Shown here: positions 34,219 to 42,834 of the stretch, one piece after another | Position numbering within the stretch: position 1 is the first letter of the stretch | Layout of the letters: every line of letters begins with the position of its first letter | Assembly: GCA_005223125.1 (NCBI GenBank) | Contig: NJBH01000007.1 | Location: 1-64,000, forward strand | Direction: 5' to 3' | Source of the DNA: Promethearchaeota archaeon Loki_b32 | GTDB taxonomy: Archaea; Asgardarchaeota; Lokiarchaeia; Sigyniarchaeales; SOKP01 | Length of the DNA: 64,000 nucleotides | The notes under the pieces: model-generated | The model's input: the letters and a program-made list of their open reading frames with translations, nothing else | Told to the model about the DNA's origin: nothing | Database searches by the model: none | Position numbers and translations under genes: made by a program

Positions 34219-35649
34219 TTAATTTTTTATGTTTGACTTTTTAATAATTACGATTATAGAAATCACCGATATAACGATTATCACAAATGTTAGATTATAT
34301 CCAATACTAGAAGATGACCCTATTGTAAAATGTTCACTAAATTCATGGACACTCTTATCCGTTGCTTCTATCACTAGATAATATTCACCATGAGGTAAAT
34401 CCATGGGGATAGTCCATTTATAATATCCAATATTAGGAACCGAAGGAATAGTTAACACCTTATCCGCATCAGAACTACCTTGAGGTTTATGGTATACTTT
34501 TATTTCTAGAGTTTCACATAGAGTATCTGTCTCCCATTTGATTGTCATTATTTCACCATGTTTATAGGATAAAGAACTACTAGGCTCTAATATAGTTAGA
34601 GATTTCACATTTGTAATTTCAAAATATTCACTAAAACTGTATTTGGTAGAGTACACATCCCTTATTTTAATCCTATAATCTGTCCCTTGAGGAATAATAT
34701 TCCACATATATCCATTTTTTTCATAGTAATGTGGAACCCAAGAAAATGAACCATCATTTTCAGTTTTAGATGAGAGTTCTTTTAATAGTTCAGTTCCTTT
34801 ATAAAGTTCAATCTTTACGTCATTAATTGAGCCTGTGCTTTCCCAAAGAATTGTATGAGTTGTTTTAGGAACAACCATAGACGTATTTGTTGGTTCTAAA
34901 ATGGTTATTGATTTCACTTCAATAATGGTAAAATAAGAACTATAATCATATATATTTGGATCTGAAGTCTCCGTAATTTTTATTCTATAATCAGATGCTT
35001 CAGGGCAATTTCCAGGGACAATCCAAGTCTCTTGACCATCATTGGAAGTACTAGAATGGATTGTTGTATATAATGAACTACCTTTATATAATTCAATTTT
35101 AAGATTTCCTACTGATCCTTGAGTCGACCATCTTATAGTTTGGCTAGAACCAGTTTGATAACTAGATGAAGATGAAGGTGCTATTACATTGATTGCTGGG
35201 GGACGACTATCACCCACAAAATTCGCATTATAAGTTACTAGTGTATTTTGACTACCAACTTCATCATTCCAAAAAACAATATACCAAGTATTACCTTCGG
35301 GAACATTAAAGGTTCCAGAATCACTAGAGTCAGTTGAAAGGAGATGTCCTGTTGCACTTTGCCCTGCAATCCATAAAGAATATTGAAATGCATCCAAAGC
35401 CCATACATTAATAATCTGAGAAGGAAAGGTTGAAAAACTCCAAGTAACATATTGATCAGCATATCCATGAAGTTCTGCATGATCATCATGATCGAGACCC
35501 TGTGAGGGTGAAGATCGCAATTTATCGAAATTCACTAAATTCGTAGAGTTATTATTATTAAAGTTCTGTGCAATAGTTATCAAAGAAAAGCCTGCAAACA
35601 AAATTAAAATAAAAAACTTTCTTGAAAATTCTCTTCCTGTTCTTGGCAT
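34219..35649 (-). CDS. Surface protein with Kre9/KNH-like repeats
   Basis: A 476-aa protein. It has an N-terminal signal segment (FFILILFAGFSLITIAQ), an N-terminal Ser/Thr-rich part, three beta-sandwich repeats of about 95 residues (each with ...SQTIRWSTQGSVGNLKIELY..., ...DYRIKI.... and ...YSSYFTI), and a C-terminal transmembrane helix (FVIIVISVISIIVIIKKS). This layout matches cell-surface proteins with Kre9/KNH-type domains. It would be outside the cell, anchored by its C-terminus. The gene is bracketed by direct repeats and oriented opposite to the TPR remnant. Confidence 0.75.
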   Translation of the reverse strand: MPRTGREFSRKFFILILFAGFSLITIAQNFNNNNSTNLVNFDKLRSSPSQGLDHDDHAELHGYADQYVTWSFSTFPSQIINVWALDAFQYSLWIAGQSATGHLLSTDSSDSGTFNVPEGNTWYIVFWNDEVGSQNTLVTYNANFVGDSRPPAINVIAPSSSSSYQTGSSQTIRWSTQGSVGNLKIELYKGSSLYTTIHSSTSNDGQETWIVPGNCPEASDYRIKITETSDPNIYDYSSYFTIIEVKSITILEPTNTSMVVPKTTHTILWESTGSINDVKIELYKGTELLKELSSKTENDGSFSWVPHYYEKNGYMWNIIPQGTDYRIKIRDVYSTKYSFSEYFEITNVKSLTILEPSSSLSYKHGEIMTIKWETDTLCETLEIKVYHKPQGSSDADKVLTIPSVPNIGYYKWTIPMDLPHGEYYLVIEATDKSVHEFSEHFTIGSSSSIGYNLTFVIIVISVISIIVIIKKSNIKN

Positions 35650-35806
35650 TTTAATTCACTTTTTTGAATTTTAGATTCAAGATTTTTGAATTTTTGTATT
35701 AAATATTAATTTATATCAAATATTATTTAAATATAACGGAATCAGGTTAGAAAGATAGCAGATCTCTATAGCATCGATTATTCCCTTTGACTCTTGTCGA
35801 GCTAAA

Positions 35807-35950
35807 ATGGAAAAATATTCGTTATTCGAACTCTATAGAGAACAGGCAGGAATCTTACTCAACATGAAAAATAATGAAGAGGCTCAAAAAGTAATAAAAA
35901 AAGCGAGGCAATTATACCCATCTGAAGAGATATTTCCAAATATATCATAA
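35807..35950 (+). pseudogene. TPR-repeat C-terminal fragment
   Basis: The frame from an ATG at 35807 ends at 35950 and encodes 47 residues: EKYSLFELYREQAGILLNMK, then NNEEAQKVIKKARQLYP and the tail SEEIFPNIS. That is one TPR helix pair plus a C-cap. Upstream in frame only a few more codons remain before a stop. The same tail (P-x-E-E-I-F-P-N-I-S) recurs in repeat copy 1, so both are remnants of one ancestral TPR gene end. Confidence 0.55.
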
Positions 35951-36108
35951 GAAATTTGACTATACAATACTTCTGCTAATTAAATCCTTTTTATTAATAA
36001 AAAAGAGACAGGTTAAAATTAAAAAAAATTTTTAAGCTGCACTATTATAAAAACTACAAAATTATTCCAATCCCATTTATAATTTGAAGACAAATTACTA
36101 TATATATT
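35911..36108. repeat. 198-bp direct repeat, copy 2
   Basis: Direct copy of 33631-33828 (offset 2280, same orientation, about 98% identical). It starts within the TPR fragment and extends into AT-rich non-coding sequence. The remaining bases to 36244 hold no recognisable gene. Confidence 0.85.
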
Positions 36109-36244
36109 AAAATATCAATAAAAATTTTTTTAACAATTTAACCATAAAATTACATATATTCTCAATGAAGAAATTTAAATTATCATAATTTATTAAATAT
36201 ACAACAAAGAACATAATATTAAAATAATAAGAGAGGTTTTAACC

Positions 36245-36970
36245 TTGCTACATAATGTATACCTCATTCATCAACATACAGGCATCTGTTTAATCCATCG
36301 GAAATATGGGAGTATTGAATTTAACCAAGATTTAGTTAGTGGTTTTCTCACTGCTTTAAAAGATTTTTCTGTCGAATTCTCAAAAGGGAGTGGTGAGCTT
36401 AAAGTAATAGATATGCAAGTTTTTTACTTGCTTTTAGTCTTTAAGGAGGGTGTGTTAATAACTGCTGCAGCTGATAAGAACGATGATGCAAAAATTACTC
36501 ATAAGGCGTTAACAGGTATTATTGATAAGTTTGTTGACCAGTTTGGAGATCAGCTTAAGAGATGGTCTGGAGATGTTCGTATTTTCCGGGATTTTGATCA
36601 AATAATTGACGAGATTTTGCAAAATGGTAAACTCGCTGAGATCCAATTAAAACTTCCTATACTGAAGATTTTCAAGAAATATTTTATTAAATCACAGAAG
36701 CAAATTGCGAAGAAGGGGTTAGTGTTATCAGAGGGAGATTTACGCGAAGTTAAGGACGTGAAGCCAGAATGGACTACCAAGCGACTTCCCAAACAAATTA
36801 TTACACAGGGATTTTTGAATAAGAAAGAGTTTAAAATCGCTCATTTAGCGGACGGATTTCATACAATAGATGAGATTGCTGAGGAGAGTGGACGTCCAGA
36901 GGGAGAGATTCAGCGGATAATAGGGAGTTTAGATGATTTGGGCTTACTTTCGTTTATAGAAATAAAATAA
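36245..36970 (+). CDS. Longin/roadblock-like domain with C-terminal winged helix
   Basis: A 241-aa protein with a TTG start and GAGAGG seven to twelve bases upstream. The N-terminal 120 residues have the alternating strand pattern of longin or roadblock domains (VYLIHQHTGICLIHRKYG, then MQVFYLLLVFKEGVLITAAA and VDQFGDQLKRWSGDV). The C-terminal 60 residues look like a winged helix (FKIAHLADGFHTIDEIAEES, EIQRIIGSLDDLGLL). Such proteins are common in Asgard archaea as partners of small GTPases. It may link GTPase signalling to DNA or RNA binding; this is inferred. Confidence 0.65.
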   Translation: MLHNVYLIHQHTGICLIHRKYGSIEFNQDLVSGFLTALKDFSVEFSKGSGELKVIDMQVFYLLLVFKEGVLITAAADKNDDAKITHKALTGIIDKFVDQFGDQLKRWSGDVRIFRDFDQIIDEILQNGKLAEIQLKLPILKIFKKYFIKSQKQIAKKGLVLSEGDLREVKDVKPEWTTKRLPKQIITQGFLNKKEFKIAHLADGFHTIDEIAEESGRPEGEIQRIIGSLDDLGLLSFIEIK

Positions 36971-37092
36971 AATATAAATCCTTTTTTTAGAAATTACATA
37001 CTATTTTATTCATTCTACTGATTTTTTATTTCTTGAATGTTATTATTTTAAATGAAAAGATTTTTGAAAACTGTTTAACTTATAAAGTTAAG

Positions 37093-38565
37093 ATGAATGT
37101 TAATAAAATTGCTGACAATATCTACGAAATTCCTCCAAAAACATTAATGGCAAGGGTTAAAGGGAATATTGAGAAATTTCAGATGAGAGTTCCAGTAAAA
37201 ATTTATGCGAACGATTATATTTTAGAGAAAATAAAACAAGATAGAACATTAGATCAAATTTGTAATGTTGCTTGTCTACCAGGAATTCAAAAACATGCTA
37301 TTGCACTTTCAGATGCGCATCAAGGATACGGATTTTGCATTGGAGGTGTCGCTGGAACTGATGCAGAGACCGGAATGATTTCTCCTGGCGGTGTTGGGTA
37401 CGATATAAACTGTGGGGTTCGCCTCCTTCGAACAAATTTATATTTTAAAGAAATTAAGGGCGTATTACCAAATCTCTTAAATACTATCTTTACTAATATC
37501 CCCTCGGGTTTAGGTTCAAAAGGGAAATTAAACATAAGCTATTCAGATTTAGATAAGGTTCTAAATAATGGAGTGAATTGGGCATTAGATAATAATTATG
37601 CTATTGAAGAAGACCTTAAGAATTTAGAGGAAAATGGTTGTTTGAAGGATGCGGATGCAAATTTCGTTTCACAAAAAGCAAAACAGCGTGGTATTAAACA
37701 ACTTGGCTCATTGGGAAGTGGAAATCATTTTTTAGAAATTCAAAAAGTTGATAAAATTTATAATGCAACTATTGCTAAAACTCTAGGCATAAATGAAAAG
37801 AATCAAGTGACTGTTATGATACACACAGGGAGCAGAGCTCTCGGACATCAAGTGTGTACAGATTCATTACGTACTATAGAGCAAGCAATGAAAAAATATG
37901 ATGTTAAAGTTCCTGATAGAGAGTTAGCATGTGTTCCAGCTGATAAACCTGAAGCAAAGAATTATTTGAAGCAAATGGCTTGTGCAGCTAATTTTGGGTT
38001 CACAAATCGTCAACTTATCACTCATTGGTTAAGAGAATCCTTTCAGAATACATTTAAAAAGGATATTGATGATCTAAATATGCATTTAATTTACGGCGTT
38101 TGTCATAATATTTTAAAAATAGAAGAACATGAAGTAAATGGTAAAAAAATGAAATTAAATATACATAGAAAAGGTGCTACAAGAGCATTCCCTCCTGAGC
38201 ACCTTGATTTACCAAATGATTATAAGACAATAGGACAACCTGTATTAATCCCAGGAACGATGGGTTCTGCGTCTTATCTATGCGTGGGTAAAGAAAATGC
38301 TATGAATCTTTCATTCGGTTCGACAGCTCACGGTTCTGGCAGGGTAATGTCAAGAACGAAAGCAAAAAAGAAATACTGGGGAGAACGTGTCAAAAACGAT
38401 TTAAGCAAACAAGGTATCATGGTTCTAGCTGCTTCAATGAAAATCATCGCTGAAGAGGCACCTGGTGCTTATAAGGACATAGATCAGGTTGTTCAAGTTA
38501 GTCATGATCTTGAAATCGTTGAAAAGGTGGTAAGACTAATTCCAATTGGTGTAGTGAAAGGTTGA
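37093..38565 (+). CDS. rtcB: RtcB tRNA-splicing RNA ligase
   Basis: About 490 aa from the ATG at 37093; an upstream TTG at 37033 adds 20 residues without family match, while MNVNKIADNIYEIP fits the usual RtcB N-terminus. Conserved motifs: SDAHQGYGFCIGGVAGTD, GVGYDINCGVRLLRT (metal-binding Cys), GSGNHFLEIQ, HTGSRALGHQVC, HNILKIEEH, RKGATRAFPP and the nucleotidylated-His context FGSTAHGSGRVMSR. RtcB joins 2',3'-cyclic phosphate and 5'-OH ends, completing intron removal from the many intron-containing tRNAs here. Its cofactor gene archease is the next gene, convergent. Confidence 0.95.
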   Translation: MNVNKIADNIYEIPPKTLMARVKGNIEKFQMRVPVKIYANDYILEKIKQDRTLDQICNVACLPGIQKHAIALSDAHQGYGFCIGGVAGTDAETGMISPGGVGYDINCGVRLLRTNLYFKEIKGVLPNLLNTIFTNIPSGLGSKGKLNISYSDLDKVLNNGVNWALDNNYAIEEDLKNLEENGCLKDADANFVSQKAKQRGIKQLGSLGSGNHFLEIQKVDKIYNATIAKTLGINEKNQVTVMIHTGSRALGHQVCTDSLRTIEQAMKKYDVKVPDRELACVPADKPEAKNYLKQMACAANFGFTNRQLITHWLRESFQNTFKKDIDDLNMHLIYGVCHNILKIEEHEVNGKKMKLNIHRKGATRAFPPEHLDLPNDYKTIGQPVLIPGTMGSASYLCVGKENAMNLSFGSTAHGSGRVMSRTKAKKKYWGERVKNDLSKQGIMVLAASMKIIAEEAPGAYKDIDQVVQVSHDLEIVEKVVRLIPIGVVKG

Positions 38566-38647
38566 ATTATCTCTTATTATATTTTCATTTTATTAACATT
38601 ATATGAATTAAAATTCTTAAGGTAAATAGCTGATTTAATTCCTACTT

Positions 38648-39085
38648 TTAGATGTCGAAAACAATGTTAATTTTAACACTATTTTTTTTTTCTTCTATTT
38701 CCATAAAAGAATAAGTTATAGCCTTTACTTCACATCCTATTTCATGTTTATTTTTATCGAACTTTTCTCCTCTAACAATAGCCCTTATTTGATACTTTTC
38801 TTGATCTTTTTTGATTGTTTCAATTTTAATATCATTAAAGACTAATTGTTCTACATCAAATATATAGAGAAATTCTGATAAAAAATCAAACAATAATGCT
38901 TCTTTATCTTCAGCTTCAATTTTAATGATTTTTTTAGTTATGGGGGAAATTAGTTTTAAGTTTGGAGTAATTGTTTCTATTAAGCTATATGCAGTTTGTT
39001 CAAAAGCTTCTTCTAAACTTCTGCCTCGACTTTCGACTAAAACATCAGCTGTGTGATCTAGAAATCTATATCCGACTTTCTTCAT
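38648..39085 (-). CDS. Archease, RtcB cofactor
   Basis: A 145-aa protein of family length. Diagnostic segments: YRFLDHTADVLVES, SLEEAFEQTAYSLIE, ALLFDFLSEFLYIFD, and VKAITYSFMEI. Archease accelerates RtcB guanylylation and turnover. The gene converges on rtcB with about 80 bases between the stops, an unusual but meaningful neighbourhood given the number of tRNA introns in this window. Confidence 0.9.
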   Translation of the reverse strand: MKKVGYRFLDHTADVLVESRGRSLEEAFEQTAYSLIETITPNLKLISPITKKIIKIEAEDKEALLFDFLSEFLYIFDVEQLVFNDIKIETIKKDQEKYQIRAIVRGEKFDKNKHEIGCEVKAITYSFMEIEEKKNSVKINIVFDI

Positions 39086-39200
39086 ATTTTGTTAACAGTT
39101 CTATGAAAATTTATACTCCTTAGATAGTTTCATTATAGAATATTTTTGTCATTATATAAATTTCCTTGTACTTTAAATTGATAATAGAGAATATTAAAGT

Positions 39201-39701
39201 ATGTTTTATACGATTGCGGATGATTTGATTTTTTATCAACTTTTATCATTCATTAAAAAATATACAAATTATGAACTTAAATTACGTGAATATTTTCATA
39301 ATAAAACCAAAGGAGTATATCCAGAATTCATTGTAGTAATAAACCAATTTATCTTCTTTTTCGTTAAAAAAAAGGATTACCTTAACTCCAATATGCATAT
39401 AAACTCAATGAGGAGGCAGATTACCAAAAGAAAGATATTAATTATAAGAATTGAGAAAATTCTTATCAATCTCTTGTTTAGTTTCTTTCCCGATTTAAAT
39501 ATTGATGATATTAAAATAGAGTTTGATGATCAATCTGGTAATAGAGAAATATCTGTGTATTTTTTGTTTTATGAAGAAAGAGGAAGAGCAATCGGTCGCA
39601 ATGGAGATTACATTAGAGCAGTAAATCATATATTTGAAAACCAAGTTGTTTTTGAAAATAATAATATTCCATTAAAGGTTAAATGTAAATTCAAGAAATA
39701 A
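39201..39701 (+). CDS. Unknown 166-aa protein with KH-like segment
   Basis: Basic protein. Residues 1-90 are helical with a hydrophobic strand (EFIVVINQFIFFFV). The C-terminal region has GRAIGRNGDYIRAVNHIF, which resembles the GxxG loop and following helix of a KH (NusA-like) RNA-binding domain, then a basic tail (LKVKCKFKK). I consider RNA binding likely. Divergent from archease (116 bases). Confidence 0.5.
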   Translation: MFYTIADDLIFYQLLSFIKKYTNYELKLREYFHNKTKGVYPEFIVVINQFIFFFVKKKDYLNSNMHINSMRRQITKRKILIIRIEKILINLLFSFFPDLNIDDIKIEFDDQSGNREISVYFLFYEERGRAIGRNGDYIRAVNHIFENQVVFENNNIPLKVKCKFKK

Positions 39702-39719
39702 TTCTAAGTTATAAGTCTT

Positions 39720-40490
39720 TTACCAAGGGACGTCTTTTAAACCGATTAAATAAGCAATATTATTCGCGATAACACTAACAGCAGGAGTTAAAATTATCAG
39801 GAATATTATGATATAAAAATCAGGAAGCATGAAGAGATTTGGAAGAATAAATCCCGGGATCGAAACAAATAACAATGCTATTAAGGCGAAATCTAGCTGA
39901 TCCACAATCCAAAAAGGCGCTCCGCTTTTGATATCAAATCTCCTCTTAAGAAAAGAACCAATTAAGTCTCCTACTACTGCCCCATACGACGCTAATACAA
40001 TTCGTATAATTAAAACAAGAAAATTAATTGGAAATTCGCCACCTATGAAATAAAACTCAAAAATTTTGATATCATTATAAAGGATATATTGTCCTTGAGC
40101 AGCGGCATCAATAATAAGGTCTTTTATTGGTACCCATAGAATGTTAAAAAGGAGAAAAATGAAAAAAGAGATTGGAATTCCAATGTAAAGTGGTCCTTTT
40201 AATCCATTCCAAGTCTTATGATCCCCTAAAATTCTCCTACCATCTCGAAAATTTCTCCCTCCATCAATAGGTTTACCTCCACCAGTTATAACCATTGAAG
40301 CATTCGATATGTATGCTGGAACAATAAACAAGAGACTAAATATTAAGAGAGCTACCCAATCTGCCCAATTAAATACAATCGCTATAATAAGAAAGTTAAG
40401 TAAAATTAGACAAGCGAAAGTTATAGCTAAGATAACAGCAATCTTTTTCTGGGTTTTTTCTACATCAGTTAGGTTATTTTCGGACGACAA
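39720..40490 (-). CDS. carS: CDP-archaeol synthase
   Basis: A 256-aa integral membrane protein with about six hydrophobic helices. The family signature is DGGRNFRDGRRILGDHKTWN, followed by a GDLIGSFLKRRFDIKSGAPF motif and a WIVDQLDFALIALLF segment. CarS transfers CTP to unsaturated archaetidic acid to give CDP-archaeol, the branch point of ether lipid synthesis. It lies divergent from the Cdc6 gene and convergent with the KH-like gene (18 bases). Confidence 0.9.
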   Translation of the reverse strand: MSSENNLTDVEKTQKKIAVILAITFACLILLNFLIIAIVFNWADWVALLIFSLLFIVPAYISNASMVITGGGKPIDGGRNFRDGRRILGDHKTWNGLKGPLYIGIPISFFIFLLFNILWVPIKDLIIDAAAQGQYILYNDIKIFEFYFIGGEFPINFLVLIIRIVLASYGAVVGDLIGSFLKRRFDIKSGAPFWIVDQLDFALIALLFVSIPGFILPNLFMLPDFYIIIFLIILTPAVSVIANNIAYLIGLKDVPW

Positions 40491-40810
40491 TGTTTTATAA
40501 TTCCTTATATTAAGAAAAAAGAATAATTAAACAAATATTGAATTAAATTAAACTTTTTTTAATTAAAATCTCCATTTATTAATAAGAACTTAATAAATAT
40601 TGCTTCATAAATAATATTCTTTTAAAACCCCGACAATAATAATACATATTATTGAAAAGATTCATCAAAATTAGCTATTAAGGGTTTAACATTTTTCTAC
40701 TAAATTAAAGATTAATAATTAATTTTAAATATGCAATTGAAATACAGTATATAGTTTATAATTTCGAGTGCAAACAATTCTGTTAAAAAAATGAAGCACT
40801 GGTGTCATAA
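40491..40810. other. 320-bp AT-rich region upstream of cdc6
   Basis: No gene seen. Contains an inverted repeat CAATAATA...TATTATTG at about 40633-40653 and long A/T runs. In archaea the replication origin often lies next to cdc6, and this gap (or the 234-base gap at 44629-44862) is the most likely site. I could not find a classic ORB consensus, so the origin is a guess. Confidence 0.35.
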
Positions 40811-42115
40811 TTGTTGAAGAATAATAATAGTTATCAATTTAATATTGATAAATTTTACAAAAACTATCTTAAAGGACCAAGAATTTTTAATAATCGAGAT
40901 GCTTTAGAGTCGTCATATATTCCTGATGATCTTCCTCATCGTGATTCTCAGATAAAAAGTATTGCCGAGAAAACAGCATGTGCATTACTAGGTGATACAC
41001 CTCCAAGTTTTCTATGTTATGGAATGACAGGTACAGGTAAAACGGCAACTATAAGATATGTGAGTCAAAAATTAGCTCAACAAAACTCAGAAATTAAACC
41101 ATGGTGGATCTATATTAACTGTAATATTGTATCAACTCCTTATCGTATTTTAGCTCACATATATAATACAATATCGAGAAAGGAGAAGATTCCGCCCACA
41201 GGTCTTCCAAAAGATATAATTTTTAAAAGATTGCTTGGATTATTAGATTCAAAAATCGGGAATTCAATTTGTTTTTTGGTATTAGATGAAATAGATATAT
41301 TAGTTGGGAAGAAAGGTGGTAATGAAATCTTATATGATTTAACTAGGTTGAATGAGAATTTGGACAATTGTAAATCGAGTATAATAGGTATTTCAAATAA
41401 ATTAAAATTTAGAGAGAATTTAGACCCGAGAATATTATCGAGTTTAGGGGAAGAACATATTGTTTTTCCTTCTTATGATGCTAGTGAGCTTAGAGATATT
41501 TTAATTAAAAGAGCGAAAATTGCTTATCAAGAAAATATTTTAAAGGAGGAAGTTATTCCATTATGTGCTGCTCTTGCAGCAAAAAACCATGGTGATGCAA
41601 GAAAAGCCCTACAATTATTAAGGAAAGCTGGTGAATTAGCTGAGAGAGGTCAAAATATAATAGTCACAGCTAAGCATGTAGAAAAAGCCCAAGAAGAATT
41701 AGAAAATGATCACATTAAAGAATATATAAAAGGTATGCCGCTCCAAGCACAATTAATTTTAGCATCGATATATTTAATTTCAAGATTTAGTCCCGAACAT
41801 ATTATAATATCCGGGGACATCTATGATGTTCATTCAGAAATTAGAGGATTGATACCAGGGATTAGAGAACTGACCAAAAGAAGAATAAGTGATTATATCA
41901 ATGAATTATCATTAGCAGGAATAATTTCTGCTGAAGTTAAATCTATGGGACATTATGGAAGAACCAAAATAATAAAATTAGACGTTGCAATGGAGCTAAT
42001 TGGGAATGTAATATTAGAGATTAATAAATTTCAAGGTATTATGAATTATAAACCCGCTTTTTTACAAGCAGACAAGGTGAAACTAAAAAATAATATTTTT
42101 AAAAAGTTAATCTAG
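40811..42115 (+). CDS. cdc6: Orc1/Cdc6 replication initiator
   Basis: A 434-aa protein, TTG start. AAA+ domain: Walker A FLCYGMTGTGKTATIRYVSQ, Walker B LVLDEIDILVG, sensor 1 IIGISNKLKF (GISN), and HGDARKALQLLRKAGELA (sensor 2 region). The C-terminal winged helix spans about 320-420 (TKRRISDYINELSLAG, IISAEVKSMGHYGRTKII). It binds origins and loads MCM. The stop overlaps the convergent SWIM-protein stop by four bases. Confidence 0.95.
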   Translation: MLKNNNSYQFNIDKFYKNYLKGPRIFNNRDALESSYIPDDLPHRDSQIKSIAEKTACALLGDTPPSFLCYGMTGTGKTATIRYVSQKLAQQNSEIKPWWIYINCNIVSTPYRILAHIYNTISRKEKIPPTGLPKDIIFKRLLGLLDSKIGNSICFLVLDEIDILVGKKGGNEILYDLTRLNENLDNCKSSIIGISNKLKFRENLDPRILSSLGEEHIVFPSYDASELRDILIKRAKIAYQENILKEEVIPLCAALAAKNHGDARKALQLLRKAGELAERGQNIIVTAKHVEKAQEELENDHIKEYIKGMPLQAQLILASIYLISRFSPEHIIISGDIYDVHSEIRGLIPGIRELTKRRISDYINELSLAGIISAEVKSMGHYGRTKIIKLDVAMELIGNVILEINKFQGIMNYKPAFLQADKVKLKNNIFKKLI

Positions 42116-42795
42116 GATGTAAAATCCCAAGTATTAATGTTTTCCGCTAATTTGCTTAGAAAGAATTCAGCAATCGTTTCATCTTTATCTTTTAATAATA
42201 AAAATAACTTTGTTAGATGTTTGCAAAATTTTTTGTTATCAGCTCTTCTTGTTACGAAATCATGGCAATTGTGACATACTAGTTTTTTTTTAGTATTTAT
42301 TTCTATTATATAAGATTCTTCTTTAGACCCTTTTACTCTTGATTTTAGAATTCCTTTAGCGCTATCACATTCTAATATTTCAAATGCAGTGTCAGATATG
42401 GACACAGATCTATTTAAAGTTCCTTTATCAGTGAAACTATTAATTAAGACATTAAAATTAGTAGATTTTTCTTTTCCAGTATCACTTTGTATTTGGGTAA
42501 TTTGTTTAGAGGATATGATTTTTTTTAAGACTGCTTTTTTTCTTTTCTTTTGCCAATTTTTTAATTGTTGATTTAGATTTTTTGATAATGTGAAATTTAG
42601 ATTATTATCTTTAACAAGCAATTGATTATCAAGGCAGTTATTAATAAAGCTTATTGCTTCATTGGGTGGAAAAAGAAATAACTCAAATGAAATTTTGTAT
42701 AACAAATCATTTTGTGATATTGTAGGGATATCAATTATTTTCCAGATATATAATAACATTTCTGAATTATTATTACGAGGAATTGAGAAATTCAT
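42112..42795 (-). CDS. SWIM zinc-finger protein
   Basis: A 227-aa protein. The C-terminal SWIM-type motif is LVCHNCHDFVTRRADNKKFC followed by KHLTKLFLLL, i.e. C-x2-C with C-x-H. The middle portion has a strand-rich segment (GILKSRVKGSKEESYIIEIN) as in SWIM proteins, and the N-terminal 90 residues are helical. SWIM domains bind DNA or proteins. It follows the PolD small subunit by 39 bases on the same strand and abuts cdc6, so a role in replication or repair is likely but unproven. Confidence 0.65.
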   Translation of the reverse strand: MNFSIPRNNNSEMLLYIWKIIDIPTISQNDLLYKISFELFLFPPNEAISFINNCLDNQLLVKDNNLNFTLSKNLNQQLKNWQKKRKKAVLKKIISSKQITQIQSDTGKEKSTNFNVLINSFTDKGTLNRSVSISDTAFEILECDSAKGILKSRVKGSKEESYIIEINTKKKLVCHNCHDFVTRRADNKKFCKHLTKLFLLLKDKDETIAEFFLSKLAENINTWDFTS

Positions 42796-42834
42796 GATAT
42801 TTAATTAGTTGTATTTAATATTAAAGAAGAATAA

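Noticed and set aside
34051-34236. 61-aa frame between repeat and surface gene
   Set aside because: AT-rich chance frame, overlaps the surface gene's end and has no features.
35238-35489. 83-aa antisense-like frame inside the surface-protein gene
   Set aside because: It is on the same strand in another frame within a clear coding gene and has composition of a shadow.
40491-40810. ORB elements marking the origin
   Set aside because: No match to the classic ORB consensus found by eye; only AT-rich stretches and a weak inverted repeat.
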